Below, one piece after another: positions 29,003-40,689 of a DNA stretch of 64,000 nucleotides (position 1 is the stretch's first letter; each line of letters begins with the position of its first letter). Origin of the DNA: Acuticoccus sp. I52.16.1. GTDB lineage: Bacteria; Pseudomonadota; Alphaproteobacteria; Rhizobiales; Amorphaceae. The translations under genes were made by a program, and so were the position numbers. The notes below the pieces were generated by a model that worked only from the letters and a program-made list of their open reading frames with translations, did no database searches and was not told where the DNA came from. The stretch is taken from contig NZ_CP094828.1 of NCBI RefSeq assembly GCF_022865125.1, positions 1,984,001 through 2,048,000 of the forward strand. The letters are read 5' to 3'.

Positions 29003-29896
29003 TCAGAGCGACTCGGCGCCGGAGATGATTTCGATCAGCTCCGTCGTGATCTGCGCCTGGCGGGTCCGGTTGAACTCGAGGGTCAGGCGGTCGATCATGT
29101 CGCCGGCGTTGCGCGTCGCATTGTCCATCGCGGTCATGCGGGCGCCCTGCTCGGAGGCGTCGTTCTCCAGGAGCGCGCGGAAGATCTGCACGCGGATGTT
29201 GCGCGGGACCAGCGCCTGGAGGATCTCGGCCGCGCTGGGCTCGTACTCGTAGACGCCGCCGCCCTCGGCTTGCAGCTCGGTGTCCTCGTCCTCGCCGATG
29301 ATCGGCGCGGCGGGGATCAGCTGCTGCCCGGTCGGCACCTGGCTGATGACGTTCTGGAACGCCGAATAGTAGACGGTCGCGACGTCGAACTCGCCGGCTT
29401 CGAAGCGGCTGACGACCTTGTCGGCCACCAGGTGCGCCTCGGCGAACGAGATCTTGCGGATCGACTTGAAGTCGACCAGCTCGACGATCCTGTCACGGTA
29501 GCCGCGCTTGAGGATGTCGAAACCCTTGCGGCCGACGCAGAGGAACTGGACGTCCTTGCCGGCCAGCATGAGGTTCTGCGCGTCGGCCAGCGCCTTCTTG
29601 ACGATGGACGAGTTGAAGCCGCCCGCGAGACCGCGGTCCGCCGTGCAGACCACCAGGAGGTGGCGCTGGTCGGACCCGGTGCCGGTCATCAAGATCGGTG
29701 CGTCCGGATCGCCTTCGGTGAGCTGCGCGAGGTTGGCCAGCACCGCCGCCATGCGCTCGGCATAGGGGCGCGCGGACTCCGCCGCCTCCTGCGCCTTGCG
29801 CAGTTTGGCGGCGGCGACGAGCTGCATCGCCTTGGTGATCTTCTGCGTCGCCTTGACGGAGGCGATGCGGACTTTGAGGTCCTTCAGAGACGCCAT
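29003..29896 (-). CDS. atpG: F1F0 ATP synthase gamma subunit
   Basis: Rotor shaft of F1, 297 residues. The N-terminal helix ([22 protein letters not shown]) and the C-terminal helix ([13 protein letters not shown] ... I-T[11 protein letters not shown]) form the coiled-coil shaft. [10 protein letters not shown] is the conserved DELSEED-contact region. Follows atpA by 27 bp. Confidence 0.97.
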   Translation of the reverse strand: MASLKDLKVRIASVKATQKITKAMQLVAAAKLRKAQEAAESARPYAERMAAVLANLAQLTEGDPDAPILMTGTGSDQRHLLVVCTADRGLAGGFNSSIVKKALADAQNLMLAGKDVQFLCVGRKGFDILKRGYRDRIVELVDFKSIRKISFAEAHLVADKVVSRFEAGEFDVATVYYSAFQNVISQVPTGQQLIPAAPIIGEDEDTELQAEGGGVYEYEPSAAEILQALVPRNIRVQIFRALLENDASEQGARMTAMDNATRNAGDMIDRLTLEFNRTRQAQITTELIEIISGAESL

Positions 29897-29923
29897 TATG
29901 AATTCCCGGTGTCGGCGGCGGGC

Positions 29924-31480
<1,557 letters not shown>

Positions 31481-31481
31481 C

Positions 31482-32036
31482 TTATGCGGCTTCCTTCATG
31501 GCCTGGCGCATCCCCTGGAGGCGGGTGCGCACGGAAGTATCGATCATCTGACTGCCGAGGCGAACGATCAAGCCGCCGATGAGCGACGGGTCGACGATCG
31601 TCTCGAGTTTCATGGTGCCGCCGGTCTTCTCCGACAGCACCCGGCGCAGCGTCTCGAGCTGCTCGTCGTTCAAGGGTTCGGCGCTGGTGACGACCGCGAG
31701 CGTCTCGCCGCGGTGCTTGGCCATCAGGTCGCCGTACGCCTTCAACATGTCCGGCAAGGCGAAGAGGCGGCGGTTCCGGGCCGTCAACTTGGCGAAATTC
31801 GCCACGAGGCCGGACACGCCGTGCGACTGCATCACCGCGTCCAGGGCGCGGATCTGATCCTCCGCCTTGAAGACGGGGCTCTCCAGAAGTCGCCGCAGAT
31901 CATCGCTTTCGCTGATCATCTGGCGAAGTGTGGTCACATGGGACTCGACGTCATCGAGCGCGTTTTGATCGCGCGCGAGGTCGAACAACGCGGATGCATA
32001 GCGTTCAGCGACGCCTGATGATTCGGATGTAGCCAA
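31482..32036 (-). CDS. atpH: F1F0 ATP synthase delta subunit
   Basis: Peripheral-stalk delta subunit (OSCP), 184 residues: [12 protein letters not shown] near the start and the C-terminal [25 protein letters not shown] signature. The start is TTG, seen from AGAG upstream and the conserved M-A-T-S beginning. First gene of the cluster; its promoter must lie in the 277-bp gap up to 32313. Confidence 0.96.
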   Translation of the reverse strand: MATSESSGVAERYASALFDLARDQNALDDVESHVTTLRQMISESDDLRRLLESPVFKAEDQIRALDAVMQSHGVSGLVANFAKLTARNRRLFALPDMLKAYGDLMAKHRGETLAVVTSAEPLNDEQLETLRRVLSEKTGGTMKLETIVDPSLIGGLIVRLGSQMIDTSVRTRLQGMRQAMKEAA

Positions 32037-32229
32037 GGCGCTCTTTCTGGTGTTCGTCTTGCCCGTGGGGGGACAGCGGCGCGCTTAGCATACGCGTATT
32101 TGGGGCGCAACGTCGGCGGGCCGCGTAAAGCCATCGAACCGGCCGCCGGGGGCGAGGTTTTTGTTCCGCAAAGGTGACCGGCGCCCGCCCTCCCCGACCA
32201 GAACCGCCCCGAACGCCGCCCGCGACGGC

Positions 32230-32263
32230 AAAACGCCCGGCCGACACGAAGGTCGACCGGGCG
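32230..32263 (-). terminator. Rho-independent terminator of the chemoreceptor operon
   Basis: On the minus strand CGCCCGGTCGAC-cttcgt-GTCGGCCGGGCG-TTTT: a 12-bp stem with one mismatch followed by four T, 51 bp after the stop of the methyl-accepting protein. It insulates the chemoreceptor operon from the downstream atp promoter. Confidence 0.8.
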
Positions 32264-32313
32264 AAGGCCGTCGCGCGCAATGCCGCGGCTCGGATCGGCG
32301 GCGGTGCCGCCCG

Positions 32314-34017
32314 TCAGACCGCCGAGCGGGCGCTGACGTCGTCGTTGGCCACCGTGCCGATGAACGCGTCGATACTGCCCGACAGGTCGTTGCTCGACGC
32401 CTGTAGCGCCTTCGAGAGCTGGTTGACGCTCGTCGCCACCTGGCGCGTCTCGCCCACCTTGTTCTCGACGCCCTGAACGTTGTCCGCGACGCCCGTGGTC
32501 TGCGCCGACACCTCGTTGACGTTGCGCGAGATCTCGCCCAGCGCCGCCGACTGCTCCTCGACCGCCGCCGCGACCGCCGCGGAGTTGCCGTTCACCTCCG
32601 CGATCGAGCTGGAGATCAGGCCGATCGCCTGGACCACCTCGTCCACCTCGCTGGAGACGTGGCCGATGACGCGGCCGATGTCCTCGGTCGCCTTGGCCGT
32701 CTGGTCGGCGAGCTGCTTCACCTCGTGGGCGACGACCGCGAAGCCCTTGCCGGCATCGCCGGCCCGCGCCGCCTCGATCGTGGCGTTGAGGGCGAGAAGG
32801 TTGATCTGCCCGGCGATGCCGTTGATCAGGTCCACCACCTGGTGGATCTCGTCCGAGCGTTCCTTGAGGCCGTTGACCTTCGCCGTCGCCGTCTCGGTGG
32901 CGTCGGTGGTCGTCTGCGTCAGGTTGGAGACGTTCTGGAGCTGGCCGGAGATGTCGTGGATCGAGGCGGTCATCTCCTCGACCGCGGCGGCCACGCCCTT
33001 CACGCTGAGCCCGGTCGCCATCGCCGCGTCGTTCACGGTGCGGGTGTAGCTGTAGCTCGCGCCCACCACGTCGTCGAGCGAGGTGGCCGCGCCGTCGAGC
33101 TTGATGCCCGCCTCGGACAGCTGCGCCAGAAGCTGGCTCGACTGGCCGCGGAAGCCGCGCACCGCCTCGGTGATCTCCTCGGCGCGGCGCGCCTTCTCCT
33201 CGGCCTCGCGCTTGTGCTCGGCCTCGACCTCCTCGTTGTGCTCGCCCTGCTCGCGGAACACCTCCAGCGCGCGGGCCATCTCGCCGATCTCGTCGCCCCG
33301 CGTCGTGCCCTCGATCTCGACCGACCAGTCGTGGTCCTTGAGGCGCCCGGTGGTCTCCGCCAGGCGCTTCACCGGCAGTGCGACGCCGAGCCGCATGACG
33401 ATGGCCATCACCATCGAGACGACCAGGATGACGACCGCCGACCCGAGCGAGCCGTACATCAGGAACTTCAGGTCGCGCAGCTGGTACTCGCGCTGCATCG
33501 TCAGGGCGCGGCCGGACTCGCTGCTGATCTTGGCGAAGCCGCGGTCGATGTCGCTCCACAGGCGCTGATTGAGGACCGACAACTCGCGCAGGCGCGCCAT
33601 GTCGAAGGTCAGCGGATCGGTCATCTCGTCGAGCTGGGTCTCGGCGACCTCGCTGCGCCACTGTTCCAGCAGCCGCGCCAGCGTGCTGACGTCGCCGGAC
33701 AGGTCCGCGCCGGGGTCGACCACGCGCGACAGGTCCCGCTGCGCCGCGTCGGACCGGGCGAAGCCGCCTTCCACCCGCTCGGCGTTGGTGACGTCGCCGC
33801 TGTTGATGTACGCCAGCAGCGCCGCGTGCGTGTCGGACGCGGCGCGGTGCCAGGCGTCGACCAGCTCCAGCTGTTCGGACCGGCGGCCGCTCTCTTCGAG
33901 CCCGTTCACCACTTTCAGCGACTCGTACAGGATGAATCCGGCCGACAGCATCGTCACCGCGATGATGCCGGCGAACGCGACCCAGAGCTTTTTCGAAATC
34001 GAGAGATTGGCCATCAT
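32314..34017 (-). CDS. Methyl-accepting chemotaxis protein
   Basis: A 567-residue transmembrane chemoreceptor. TM1 is about residues 10-30 ([18 protein letters not shown]), a helical periplasmic domain of about 150 residues follows, and TM2 ([14 protein letters not shown]) leads into a HAMP domain. The signalling hairpin tip is [30 protein letters not shown], which binds CheA/CheW. No CheR-binding pentapeptide ends the protein. Its ATG overlaps the stop of the upstream periplasmic sensor gene (ATGA), so the two are co-translated. ATG at 34014 is also possible. Confidence 0.93.
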   Translation of the reverse strand: MMANLSISKKLWVAFAGIIAVTMLSAGFILYESLKVVNGLEESGRRSEQLELVDAWHRAASDTHAALLAYINSGDVTNAERVEGGFARSDAAQRDLSRVVDPGADLSGDVSTLARLLEQWRSEVAETQLDEMTDPLTFDMARLRELSVLNQRLWSDIDRGFAKISSESGRALTMQREYQLRDLKFLMYGSLGSAVVILVVSMVMAIVMRLGVALPVKRLAETTGRLKDHDWSVEIEGTTRGDEIGEMARALEVFREQGEHNEEVEAEHKREAEEKARRAEEITEAVRGFRGQSSQLLAQLSEAGIKLDGAATSLDDVVGASYSYTRTVNDAAMATGLSVKGVAAAVEEMTASIHDISGQLQNVSNLTQTTTDATETATAKVNGLKERSDEIHQVVDLINGIAGQINLLALNATIEAARAGDAGKGFAVVAHEVKQLADQTAKATEDIGRVIGHVSSEVDEVVQAIGLISSSIAEVNGNSAAVAAAVEEQSAALGEISRNVNEVSAQTTGVADNVQGVENKVGETRQVATSVNQLSKALQASSNDLSGSIDAFIGTVANDDVSARSAV

Positions 34018-34643
34018 CGCTTGAACGCCCGCCGCTGAAGTTCCGTGAGATTGAGTTCGATCGTGACCGCGCCGATCGGCTTGCCGGTATCCGGATCGTT
34101 CACGGTCATGTTGAGCTGTGCCCGCCAGGTGCGGGTGTCCTCGTGCCACTCCGCCTCGTCGACGAAGATCGCCTCCGGGCCGATGAGGAAGGTCTTCTGC
34201 CACTTGCCCTCGTCACCCTGCCAATAGTCGGAGGTGATGCTCGACTGGCCGACGTTGAGGCCGTAGGCATCCATGACGAAGATCTCGCTGTAGAGACCGA
34301 TCGAGCGCGCCTGTACGCGCGTCAGATAGGTCGACAGCGGGCTGGACATCGTCGCCGCGATGAGGGGCTTGCGCGCCGTCTTGCGCTCCGCCCGCCACAC
34401 CTCGTCGAGCGCTTCGATCTCCTGCTGGGTGAAGCCACGCCGCTTCTCGTTCTGCATCTTGACCGACATCGCGACCAGCGGATTGGCCAGGAACTGGCGC
34501 GCATCGGCGATGACCTGCTCGGTGATGAGCGACGCCGTGAGCCCCTTCTCCACCTCGACCGCCCCAGCCGTCGATCCCGTCGCGAGCCATGTGCTCGCCA
34601 AGATCGACAGTGCGGTCGCGCAAGCGAGTGTTGTTTGACGCAA
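34014..34643 (-). CDS. Secreted PDC-like sensor protein, partner of the chemoreceptor
   Basis: A 209-residue protein with a cleavable signal peptide (about residues 1-28) and no other membrane segment. The mature part resembles stand-alone PDC sensor domains: [25 protein letters not shown], then K-T-F-L-I-G-P and [23 protein letters not shown] folds bind small ligands such as amines, acids and amino acids. The TTG start is supported by AAGGAGG five bases upstream. Overlap with the downstream chemoreceptor suggests it binds ligand in the periplasm and docks on that receptor (inference). Confidence 0.8.
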   Translation of the reverse strand: MRQTTLACATALSILASTWLATGSTAGAVEVEKGLTASLITEQVIADARQFLANPLVAMSVKMQNEKRRGFTQQEIEALDEVWRAERKTARKPLIAATMSSPLSTYLTRVQARSIGLYSEIFVMDAYGLNVGQSSITSDYWQGDEGKWQKTFLIGPEAIFVDEAEWHEDTRTWRAQLNMTVNDPDTGKPIGAVTIELNLTELQRRAFKR

Positions 34644-35015
34644 GGCGCCCTCCTTTTAACTGGTGCTGTTCAGTGGCTCTGGCAGGTTCCGCACACGCCA
34701 AGACCGAACGCCAAGCGTAAAAGTAGTGCGCGCACCTTTCTCGGGGCTTCCGAGAGGCGTGTATTCAGCTTTGCGAAACTGAATGGACTTGGGCCGAACC
34801 CCGCGACGCGCGGACGATCACCCTCGAACGACCGAAGACGGACCCGCGACGACGGTGCACGCCCGGCCGCGTACCGGCGCGGCGTGAGCTCGCCCCGGCG
34901 CATCGTGCGGGCCGATGGGCCCCGCGGCGGGAGAGTCACAAACTAGACTCCGGAGCGCACTCGGGCGTTGCCTGCCCGTTCGGACAGCCTGGGGCCGGGC
35001 TTGCCCGCGCGCCGC
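34644..35015. other. Intergenic region upstream of the chemoreceptor operon
   Basis: A 372-bp gap with no supported gene. It should carry the promoter of the sensor-chemoreceptor operon. Two small inverted repeats are seen: ATTCAG...CTGAAT at 34763-34784 and TCTCGG...CCGAGA at 34739-34755. Neither matches a riboswitch that I know. Confidence 0.5.
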
Positions 35016-35981
35016 TCAGCCGCGCGGCGGGGCCTCGACCTTCACCGCCGGGCCGCCGGCGCGGCGGGCGGGCGGCGCGCGACGGCGCCACAGGCGGCCG
35101 TCGATCACCGACAGGCCGAGGATGATGAGGCCGAGGCCGGCGAGCTGGAAGACCGTGACCGTCTCGTCCAGGAGGAGGACGCCGCTCATCAGCGCCACGA
35201 CCGGGATCAGCACCGTCACCAGCATCGCGTTCATGGCTCCGGCGCGTGCGATGATCGCGAAATAGAGGATGTAGGCGAGCGCGGTACCCAGCACCGCGAA
35301 GGCCACCACCGCGGCCCACACCGTCCCGCTCGGCACGGGCAGCGTGAACGGAGCGTCGACGATCAGCGCCGCCGGCACCAGGATCAGCGAGGCCGACAGG
35401 GTCTGTCCCGCGCTGAGGAGCACCGGGTGCAGCGCGAACCGCCCCAGCCCCCGCGCGAACACCGAGGCGAAGGCATAGGAGAGCGCCGCCCCCAGGACCG
35501 CCACCTTCGCCCAGACGGCGCCGCCCAGGTCGTCGAGCACGCTGGGCCCGACGATCACCACGACCCCGGCGATGCCCAGGACGATGCCGATCACGCGCGG
35601 CGCGGTCAGCCGTTCGTCGGGCAGGAGGGCGCCGGCAATGAAACCGGTGAAGAGCGGCGTCGTGCCGATCAGCACCGCGGCCATCCCCGAGGTGATCGCG
35701 GTCTGCCCCCAGACGATGAGCGCGAACGGGATCACGTTGTTGACGATCCCCATCGCCCCCAGCGACAGCCACGCCGCCCGCGACGTCGGCAGCGCGATCC
35801 GCATCACCGCGACGACGCCCCACAGGCACACGGTGGCCAGCGCGACGCGCAGCGCGACGACGGTCAGCACCGGCAGTTCGGTCAGCGCGATCTCGGCGAA
35901 GGGGAAGGAGAGCCCCCACACCAGCGCGAGGCCGACGAGCATCGCCCACGCGAGACCGTCCATGCGCGTCGCCGTCGCCAT
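35016..35981 (-). CDS. EamA/DMT family exporter
   Basis: Inner-membrane transporter, 321 residues, with ten predicted helices in two EamA repeats. A-L-V-W-G-L-S-F-P-F-A-E-I starts the first and V-L-G-A-A-L-S-Y-A-F-A-S-V-F-A-R the second. Members export amino acids, metabolites or drugs; the substrate is not predictable. The C-terminal tail is Arg/Pro-rich. Reads away from the alpha/beta hydrolase gene with a 21-bp gap on the same strand, so it could be the last gene of the channel-hydrolase operon. Confidence 0.88.
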   Translation of the reverse strand: MATATRMDGLAWAMLVGLALVWGLSFPFAEIALTELPVLTVVALRVALATVCLWGVVAVMRIALPTSRAAWLSLGAMGIVNNVIPFALIVWGQTAITSGMAAVLIGTTPLFTGFIAGALLPDERLTAPRVIGIVLGIAGVVVIVGPSVLDDLGGAVWAKVAVLGAALSYAFASVFARGLGRFALHPVLLSAGQTLSASLILVPAALIVDAPFTLPVPSGTVWAAVVAFAVLGTALAYILYFAIIARAGAMNAMLVTVLIPVVALMSGVLLLDETVTVFQLAGLGLIILGLSVIDGRLWRRRAPPARRAGGPAVKVEAPPRG

Positions 35982-36002
35982 CGCAGCTTCCTTCTGGCCG
36001 TA

Positions 36003-36791
36003 TCAGAGCCGCTCGCGCACCGGGGCGAGACACGTCTCGGGGAGGACTTCGTGGATAAAGTGCCCTTCGCCGGCGACCTGTACCACCGTCACGCCGAGTT
36101 CGGCATCAAGCCGCCGGACATCCGCCGCCGCCAGCACGCTCGACTGCTCCGGATCCCCGGCGATCAGCGTGACCGGGACGTCGAGCGCGGCGAGGCAGGC
36201 GACCGGGTCGAACCCGGCGCCGATCGACAGGTCGATCAGGCCGTCGAGGACGCGGCTGTCGAACGTGGCGAGCTGACGGCCCCGGCGCCGCACCGCCTCG
36301 GGGCCGAACCGTTCGGCGAGGCTGACGCGGCCGTGGCCGGAGCCCCAGCCCGCGACCTCGGCCGCCCACGCCTCGGCCGAGTAGCCGGCGAACGGCCCCT
36401 CCATCTGCTCCTTGAGGCGGATGAAGCCACGGTAGAAGGCGCGCCGCTCGGTCCGTGCCGGATCGAAGGCGAAGAGCGGCGGATCCTCCAGCACCAGCGC
36501 GCGGATCGCCCCGGGCCGCTGCGCCGCCAACGCCAGCGCGACGCACCCGCCCAGCGAGTGGCCGTAGAGGATCGGCGGCGGCCCCGGCGGCAGCCGGATC
36601 GCTTCGGCCATGCGCATGATCCGATAGGGCGCGGTGCGCGGCCCGTCGCCGTGGCCGGGGAGATCGAGCGCCAGGGTCGGCACGTCGAGCGCGGCGGCGA
36701 GCTCGTCGAAGTCGAAGCGGTCGCGGGTGACGGCGTGGAGGAAGACGACCTGCGGCGCCCGCTCGGTGCCGGGGCCGGTGCCGGCGGTCAT
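36003..36791 (-). CDS. Alpha/beta hydrolase
   Basis: A 262-residue hydrolase. The oxyanion loop is V-F-L-H-A, the nucleophile elbow is Y-G-H-S-L-G-G with the catalytic Ser, D-P-E-Q lies in the usual acid position and the terminal G-E-G-H-F-I-H carries the catalytic His. Closest in layout to small esterases and haloperoxidase-like enzymes. Substrate unknown. Its ATG overlaps the stop of the upstream ion-channel gene (ATGA). Confidence 0.87.
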   Translation of the reverse strand: MTAGTGPGTERAPQVVFLHAVTRDRFDFDELAAALDVPTLALDLPGHGDGPRTAPYRIMRMAEAIRLPPGPPPILYGHSLGGCVALALAAQRPGAIRALVLEDPPLFAFDPARTERRAFYRGFIRLKEQMEGPFAGYSAEAWAAEVAGWGSGHGRVSLAERFGPEAVRRRGRQLATFDSRVLDGLIDLSIGAGFDPVACLAALDVPVTLIAGDPEQSSVLAAADVRRLDAELGVTVVQVAGEGHFIHEVLPETCLAPVRERL

Positions 36792-37618
36792 CGCCGCGGC
36801 GCCCCGGCGTCGAGCCGCTGGACCGCCGCGGTCAGTGCCCGCACCTCCTCGCGCAGCGCCTTCACGTCGTGCGCCACGTGGGTCTGCTCCTCCATCATGG
36901 CACTGCGGCTGGCGGCCGCCTCCTGCTCCACGTCCTGCTGCATGCCCGAGACGATGATACCGATGAAGAGGTTCAGCACCGCGAACGTCGTCACCATGAT
37001 GAACGGCACGAAGAAGGCCCACGCATAGGGGTGCACCTCCATGACCGGCCGCACGATGCCCATCGACCAGGACTCCAGCGTCATGATCTGGAACAGCGAG
37101 TAGGCCGAGGTGCCGATCGAGCCGAACCACTCCGGAAAGGTCGCCCCGTAAAGCGAGGTCGCCATCACCGAGAACACGTAGAAGATGATGACCATCAGCA
37201 GGATGATGGACGCCATGCCCGGCAGCGCCGCCACCAGCCCGCCGACCACGCGGCGCAGGGTCGGCACCACCGAGATGAGGCGCAGCACCCGCAGGATCCG
37301 CAGCGCCCGCAGCACCGAGAAGCCGCGCGAGGTCGGCAGCAGCGCGATCGCCACGACGAAGAAGTCGAACAGGCTCCAGGGGTCGGTGAAGAAGCGCAGG
37401 CGGAAGGCGTAGATCCGCAGGAGGATCTCCACCGTGAACACCGCGAGGATGATGCCGTCGACGACCTCCAGCAGCGGGCCGACGGTGGCCATCGCCCGCG
37501 AGGACGTCATCAGGCCGAGGATGATCGCGTTCACCACGATCAGGCTGACGATGAAGATCTCCCACCGGCGCGAGAGGAGGAGGCTTTGGAGGGGCTGCTG
37601 CAACGGAGGTCTCCGCAC
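36788..37618 (-). CDS. NaChBac-type voltage-gated sodium channel
   Basis: A 276-residue single-domain six-helix channel; four subunits form the pore. The S4 voltage sensor, with Arg every third position (V-L-R-A-L-R-I-L-R-V-L-R-L), lies near residues 98-112, and the selectivity filter T-L-E-S-W-S near 179-184 is the bacterial sodium-channel signature. S6 (V-T-T-F-A-V-L-N-L-F-I-G-I-I-V) is followed by an acidic neck and a C-terminal coiled coil. The start is GTG, in keeping with the length of homologues. Bacterial Nav channels are known mostly from marine or alkaline-habitat species, which hints at a saline habitat. Confidence 0.93.
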   Translation of the reverse strand: MRRPPLQQPLQSLLLSRRWEIFIVSLIVVNAIILGLMTSSRAMATVGPLLEVVDGIILAVFTVEILLRIYAFRLRFFTDPWSLFDFFVVAIALLPTSRGFSVLRALRILRVLRLISVVPTLRRVVGGLVAALPGMASIILLMVIIFYVFSVMATSLYGATFPEWFGSIGTSAYSLFQIMTLESWSMGIVRPVMEVHPYAWAFFVPFIMVTTFAVLNLFIGIIVSGMQQDVEQEAAASRSAMMEEQTHVAHDVKALREEVRALTAAVQRLDAGAPRR

Positions 37619-37728
37619 GTTGATCGGAGCCGTCGTTGCCGTCCGGCGCGGCGAGCGTCAAGGACGCGCGGGCAGCCCAGGCATGCCGTGCCCCCCTCCC
37701 GGCGCGCCGCGCCGCCCCCATGCGAGGC

Positions 37729-38592
37729 CTATTTGAAGATCGACCGATAGCCTTGCAGCTCGCGGAACTGCGCCTCGAGGCGCGCCTCGCGCTCGGAGAT
37801 CGGCTTCTCCTTCGGCAGCTCGTACCAGAAGCCGATGTGCCCGCCGACCTCGGCGATCGCGTTGCGGCCCGCCACCGTGGCCCCGGCGCCGACGGCCACG
37901 CGCAGGTTGTCCGTCACCTGCCGCACCACGCTGCCAGACACCTTGTGATAGCTGACGTCGCCGCCGATCTCGAACGTGGAGAAGGTCTGCGCCAGGATCA
38001 TCCAGTTCGGCAGCACCTGGGCGCCGAGGGTGAGGTCGACCTTCAGCTCATCCGGCGCCTCCGCCTCGAACCGGGCACGATAGGCGACCTGCGCGTCGGC
38101 GAAGACGGGCTTGTCCATGATCGTCGTGCCGTAGCCGGCCAGCGCGCGCACCTCCAACGCCGGGCCGTCGTTGGGCTTCTCGTCCCCCGCGGTGGAGTAG
38201 CCGCCGGAGAAGGCGGTGATCTCCGTCGACGCGACCCACAACGGACCTTGGAAGAGGCGAATCCGCGCCCCGCCCGCGACGGAGGCGAAGGTCTGCGGCT
38301 CGGGGGCGATCAGCGTGGGGGTGATCTCCCGCTCGATCTGCTCGTCCGTCATCTCGCCGCGCACCACCGCGGTCAGCCACGGGCGCAGGCCGTATTCCAA
38401 CGCCGCCGACAGGGTGAGCTTCTGGTATTCCGGCACGGCGACGAGGTTGCCGCTGCCGTCGAACCCGTGGTCCCCGTAGGTGAAACTGGAGGTGATGTAG
38501 GTGTTCGTCTCGCCCTGCTCGAGCGTCCAGGCGCCGGCCAGCGCGGAGGTGGTGGCGCAACCGGCGATCAGGGCAGCAAGGGCAATCCGCAT
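37729..38592 (-). CDS. Exported protein, probable outer-membrane beta-barrel
   Basis: A 287-residue protein with a signal peptide (about residues 1-19, A-L-A-A-L-I-A-G-C-A-T-T-S-A-L-A). The rest alternates polar and hydrophobic residues with aromatic girdles (for example T-Y-I-T-S-S-F-T-Y-G and L-P-N-W-M-I-L-A-Q-T-F), as in beta-barrels. A conserved family could not be named with confidence. The start was set at the ATG that opens the signal peptide. Confidence 0.6.
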   Translation of the reverse strand: MRIALAALIAGCATTSALAGAWTLEQGETNTYITSSFTYGDHGFDGSGNLVAVPEYQKLTLSAALEYGLRPWLTAVVRGEMTDEQIEREITPTLIAPEPQTFASVAGGARIRLFQGPLWVASTEITAFSGGYSTAGDEKPNDGPALEVRALAGYGTTIMDKPVFADAQVAYRARFEAEAPDELKVDLTLGAQVLPNWMILAQTFSTFEIGGDVSYHKVSGSVVRQVTDNLRVAVGAGATVAGRNAIAEVGGHIGFWYELPKEKPISEREARLEAQFRELQGYRSIFK

Positions 38593-38831
38593 GGCGCGCT
38601 CCCGCTCACCTGTGGATGAATACAATCTATGATTTACCCATACAGCAACCCGATGTTGAATGACAGTGGCGCTTTTGCAACCTCCGGAAGCAGTTTGGCG
38701 GCGGGTGGTTCACCCCCTTGTGCGGGGCGGGCGACATTGTATGGTGCCCCGCCTGCGAGACGGGCCGGTCAGGCCCGTGCGCCCGGCCGGGCCATCCCCC
38801 AGCTCGGCTTCGAATGGGCGCATCTTGCATC

Positions 38832-38916
38832 GCGAGAGTGGCGGAATCGGTAGACGCAGACGACTCAAAATCGTCCGCCGCAAGGCTTGGGGGTTCGAGT
38901 CCCCCCTCTCGCACCA
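38832..38916 (+). tRNA. tRNA-Leu(CAA)
   Basis: An 85-nt tRNA. Acceptor stem gcgagag / ctctcgc, discriminator A and encoded CCA. The anticodon loop ctcaaaa gives anticodon CAA (reads UUG). A class II variable arm follows (gtccgccgcaaggctt region) and the T-arm is GGGGGttcgagtCCCCC. It stands alone between the exported-protein gene and the MATE gene. Confidence 0.97.
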
Positions 38917-39016
38917 CTCGCTCCGATCACGCCGGATCACCAGGGCCCCGCGCGGGGACGGCCGGCCCGCGGCCGACCGACGGCCGACGGCCGACGCACC
39001 AGGATCGGGCGCGCCG

Positions 39017-40366
39017 CTACGCCAGGGCCGCGGGGCCGAATGTGGCGCGGGCGCGGGCGGGAACCGCCAGCAGCAACGTGAACCCGCGGGCGCCGAGGAA
39101 GACCAGCAACGCCAGCCACAGGCCGTGATTGCCCAGGAGCGGCACCGCCACCGCCCACACCGCGAAGAACGCCAGCGCCGACACGACCATCATGTTGCGC
39201 ATCATCACCGACCACGTCGCGCCGATGTAGATGCCGTCCATGATGAAGGCCAGCGCCCCGACGATCGGCGTCGCCGCCGCCCAGCCGAGATAGACGAGGC
39301 TCATCGCCCGCACCTCCGGCGAGGTCGTCAGCGCGTAGACGAACGCTTCGCCGAAGACGAGCGCCGCGGCCGAGAGGGTCGCCGCCATCGCGATGCCGAT
39401 CACCACCGACAGGCGCACCGTGCGGTCGAACGCGGGCCGATAGTTGGCGCCGACCGAGCGGCCGGCGAGTTGCTCGGACGCGGTGGCCAGCCCGTCGAGG
39501 AAGTAGCCGCCGAGAAGGAAGACGTTGAGGAGGATGGCATTGGCCGCGAGCGTGACGTCGCCGAAGCGCGCCCCGACCGCGGAGAAGAACGAAAAGGTGC
39601 CGATGAGCAGCATCGAGCGGATGAAGATGTCGCGGTTGACCGCCATCATCCGGAAGAAGCCGGCGCGCTCCAGCACCGCGGCGAGCGCCGGGCGCGGCCG
39701 GCGGCCGAGCGCGCGCCCCACGACCACGGCGCCCAGCGCCAGCGTCACCGCCTCGGCGAGGACCGAGGCCGCCGCCGCCCCGGCGACGCCGTAGCCCAGC
39801 CCCATGACCATCCACACCGAAGCGGTGATGTTGACGAGCGCCGTCACCACCTGCAGCATCAGGCCGACGCGCGAGCGCCCCAATCCCAGCAGCCAGCCGA
39901 GAATCGCGTAGTTGCCCAGCATCAGCGGCATGGCGAAGACGCGGACGGTGAAATAGTCGCGCGTGGCCGAGGCCACCGCCTCGGACGGTCCCATGGCGAG
40001 AAGGAAGAGGTCGAGCATCGGCCGGCGCAGGAGGACGATCAGGACGCCCGCGACCGCCGCGAAGAGCAGCGCCCGCCACAGCACCATCGCCTCCGCCTCG
40101 CGGTCCTCGGCGCCCATCGCCTGGGCGACGAGGCCGGTGGTGCCCGAGCGCAGGAAGTTGAGGCTGACGCCCAGGAAGTCGAACAGCAGCGCACCGAGCG
40201 CGACGGCGCCGAGGAGGGCCGCGTCGCCCAGCTGGCCGATCACCGCGACGTCGACGATGCCGATCAGCGGCGTGGACAGGTAGGCGAGCGTCATCGGCAC
40301 GGCGATCCCGGCGACCGTGCGCACGGTCACTGCGAAGGGCCGAGGCGTTCGACTGACGGTGATCAT
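39017..40366 (-). CDS. MATE family efflux transporter (DinF-like)
   Basis: Inner-membrane multidrug/toxin exporter, 449 residues with twelve predicted helices in two MatE repeats (A-G-I-A-V-P-M-T-L-A-Y-L-S and R-S-M-L-L-I-G-T-F-S-F-F). D-V-A-V-I-G-Q-L-G-D near residue 40 carries the conserved Asp of DinF-type members. Substrate unknown. The 354-bp gap from its start to the ArsR-type gene carries promoters for both directions. Confidence 0.92.
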   Translation of the reverse strand: MITVSRTPRPFAVTVRTVAGIAVPMTLAYLSTPLIGIVDVAVIGQLGDAALLGAVALGALLFDFLGVSLNFLRSGTTGLVAQAMGAEDREAEAMVLWRALLFAAVAGVLIVLLRRPMLDLFLLAMGPSEAVASATRDYFTVRVFAMPLMLGNYAILGWLLGLGRSRVGLMLQVVTALVNITASVWMVMGLGYGVAGAAAASVLAEAVTLALGAVVVGRALGRRPRPALAAVLERAGFFRMMAVNRDIFIRSMLLIGTFSFFSAVGARFGDVTLAANAILLNVFLLGGYFLDGLATASEQLAGRSVGANYRPAFDRTVRLSVVIGIAMAATLSAAALVFGEAFVYALTTSPEVRAMSLVYLGWAAATPIVGALAFIMDGIYIGATWSVMMRNMMVVSALAFFAVWAVAVPLLGNHGLWLALLVFLGARGFTLLLAVPARARATFGPAALA

Positions 40367-40657
40367 GATTTGTCCTCGTTCGCCCGCTCATCGCGCCCTG
40401 CGCGTCCCGAGGCAAGACCTGCAACCCCACATTCCACCAGCCGGCGGCGCGCCTCTGCCGCGCGCCGCGCCTCGCCGCCGGGCTGCGGGAGCGGCAACTC
40501 CGGGGCAGGCTCGGTCGCCGGACGCCGATGCGCCCCGGCAGGTGACCGTCGCAGCCTCCTCGGCGACGGGTCGCGAGGTATTTGTTAGTCCGCTGTAATA
40601 ACGCGCTTTTCCCGCAACTTCCCGCGGCATTGGGGCGGCCGGGAGCGAGAGCGGCGG

Positions 40658-40686
40658 TTGACAGGGGGGCAGGGCGTCCGCATAAT
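40658..40686 (+). promoter_or_regulatory. Sigma-70-type promoter of the ArsR-metF-metH operon
   Basis: TTGACA (40658-40663), an exact 17-bp spacer and CATAAT (40681-40686). Transcription should begin about 40693, inside the operator palindrome that follows. Confidence 0.8.
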
Positions 40687-40689
40687 CTT

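Noticed and set aside
40367-40689. Cobalamin or SAM riboswitch before the metF-metH operon
   Set aside because: No B12 box or SAM-riboswitch core is visible, and the predicted transcription start leaves almost no leader.
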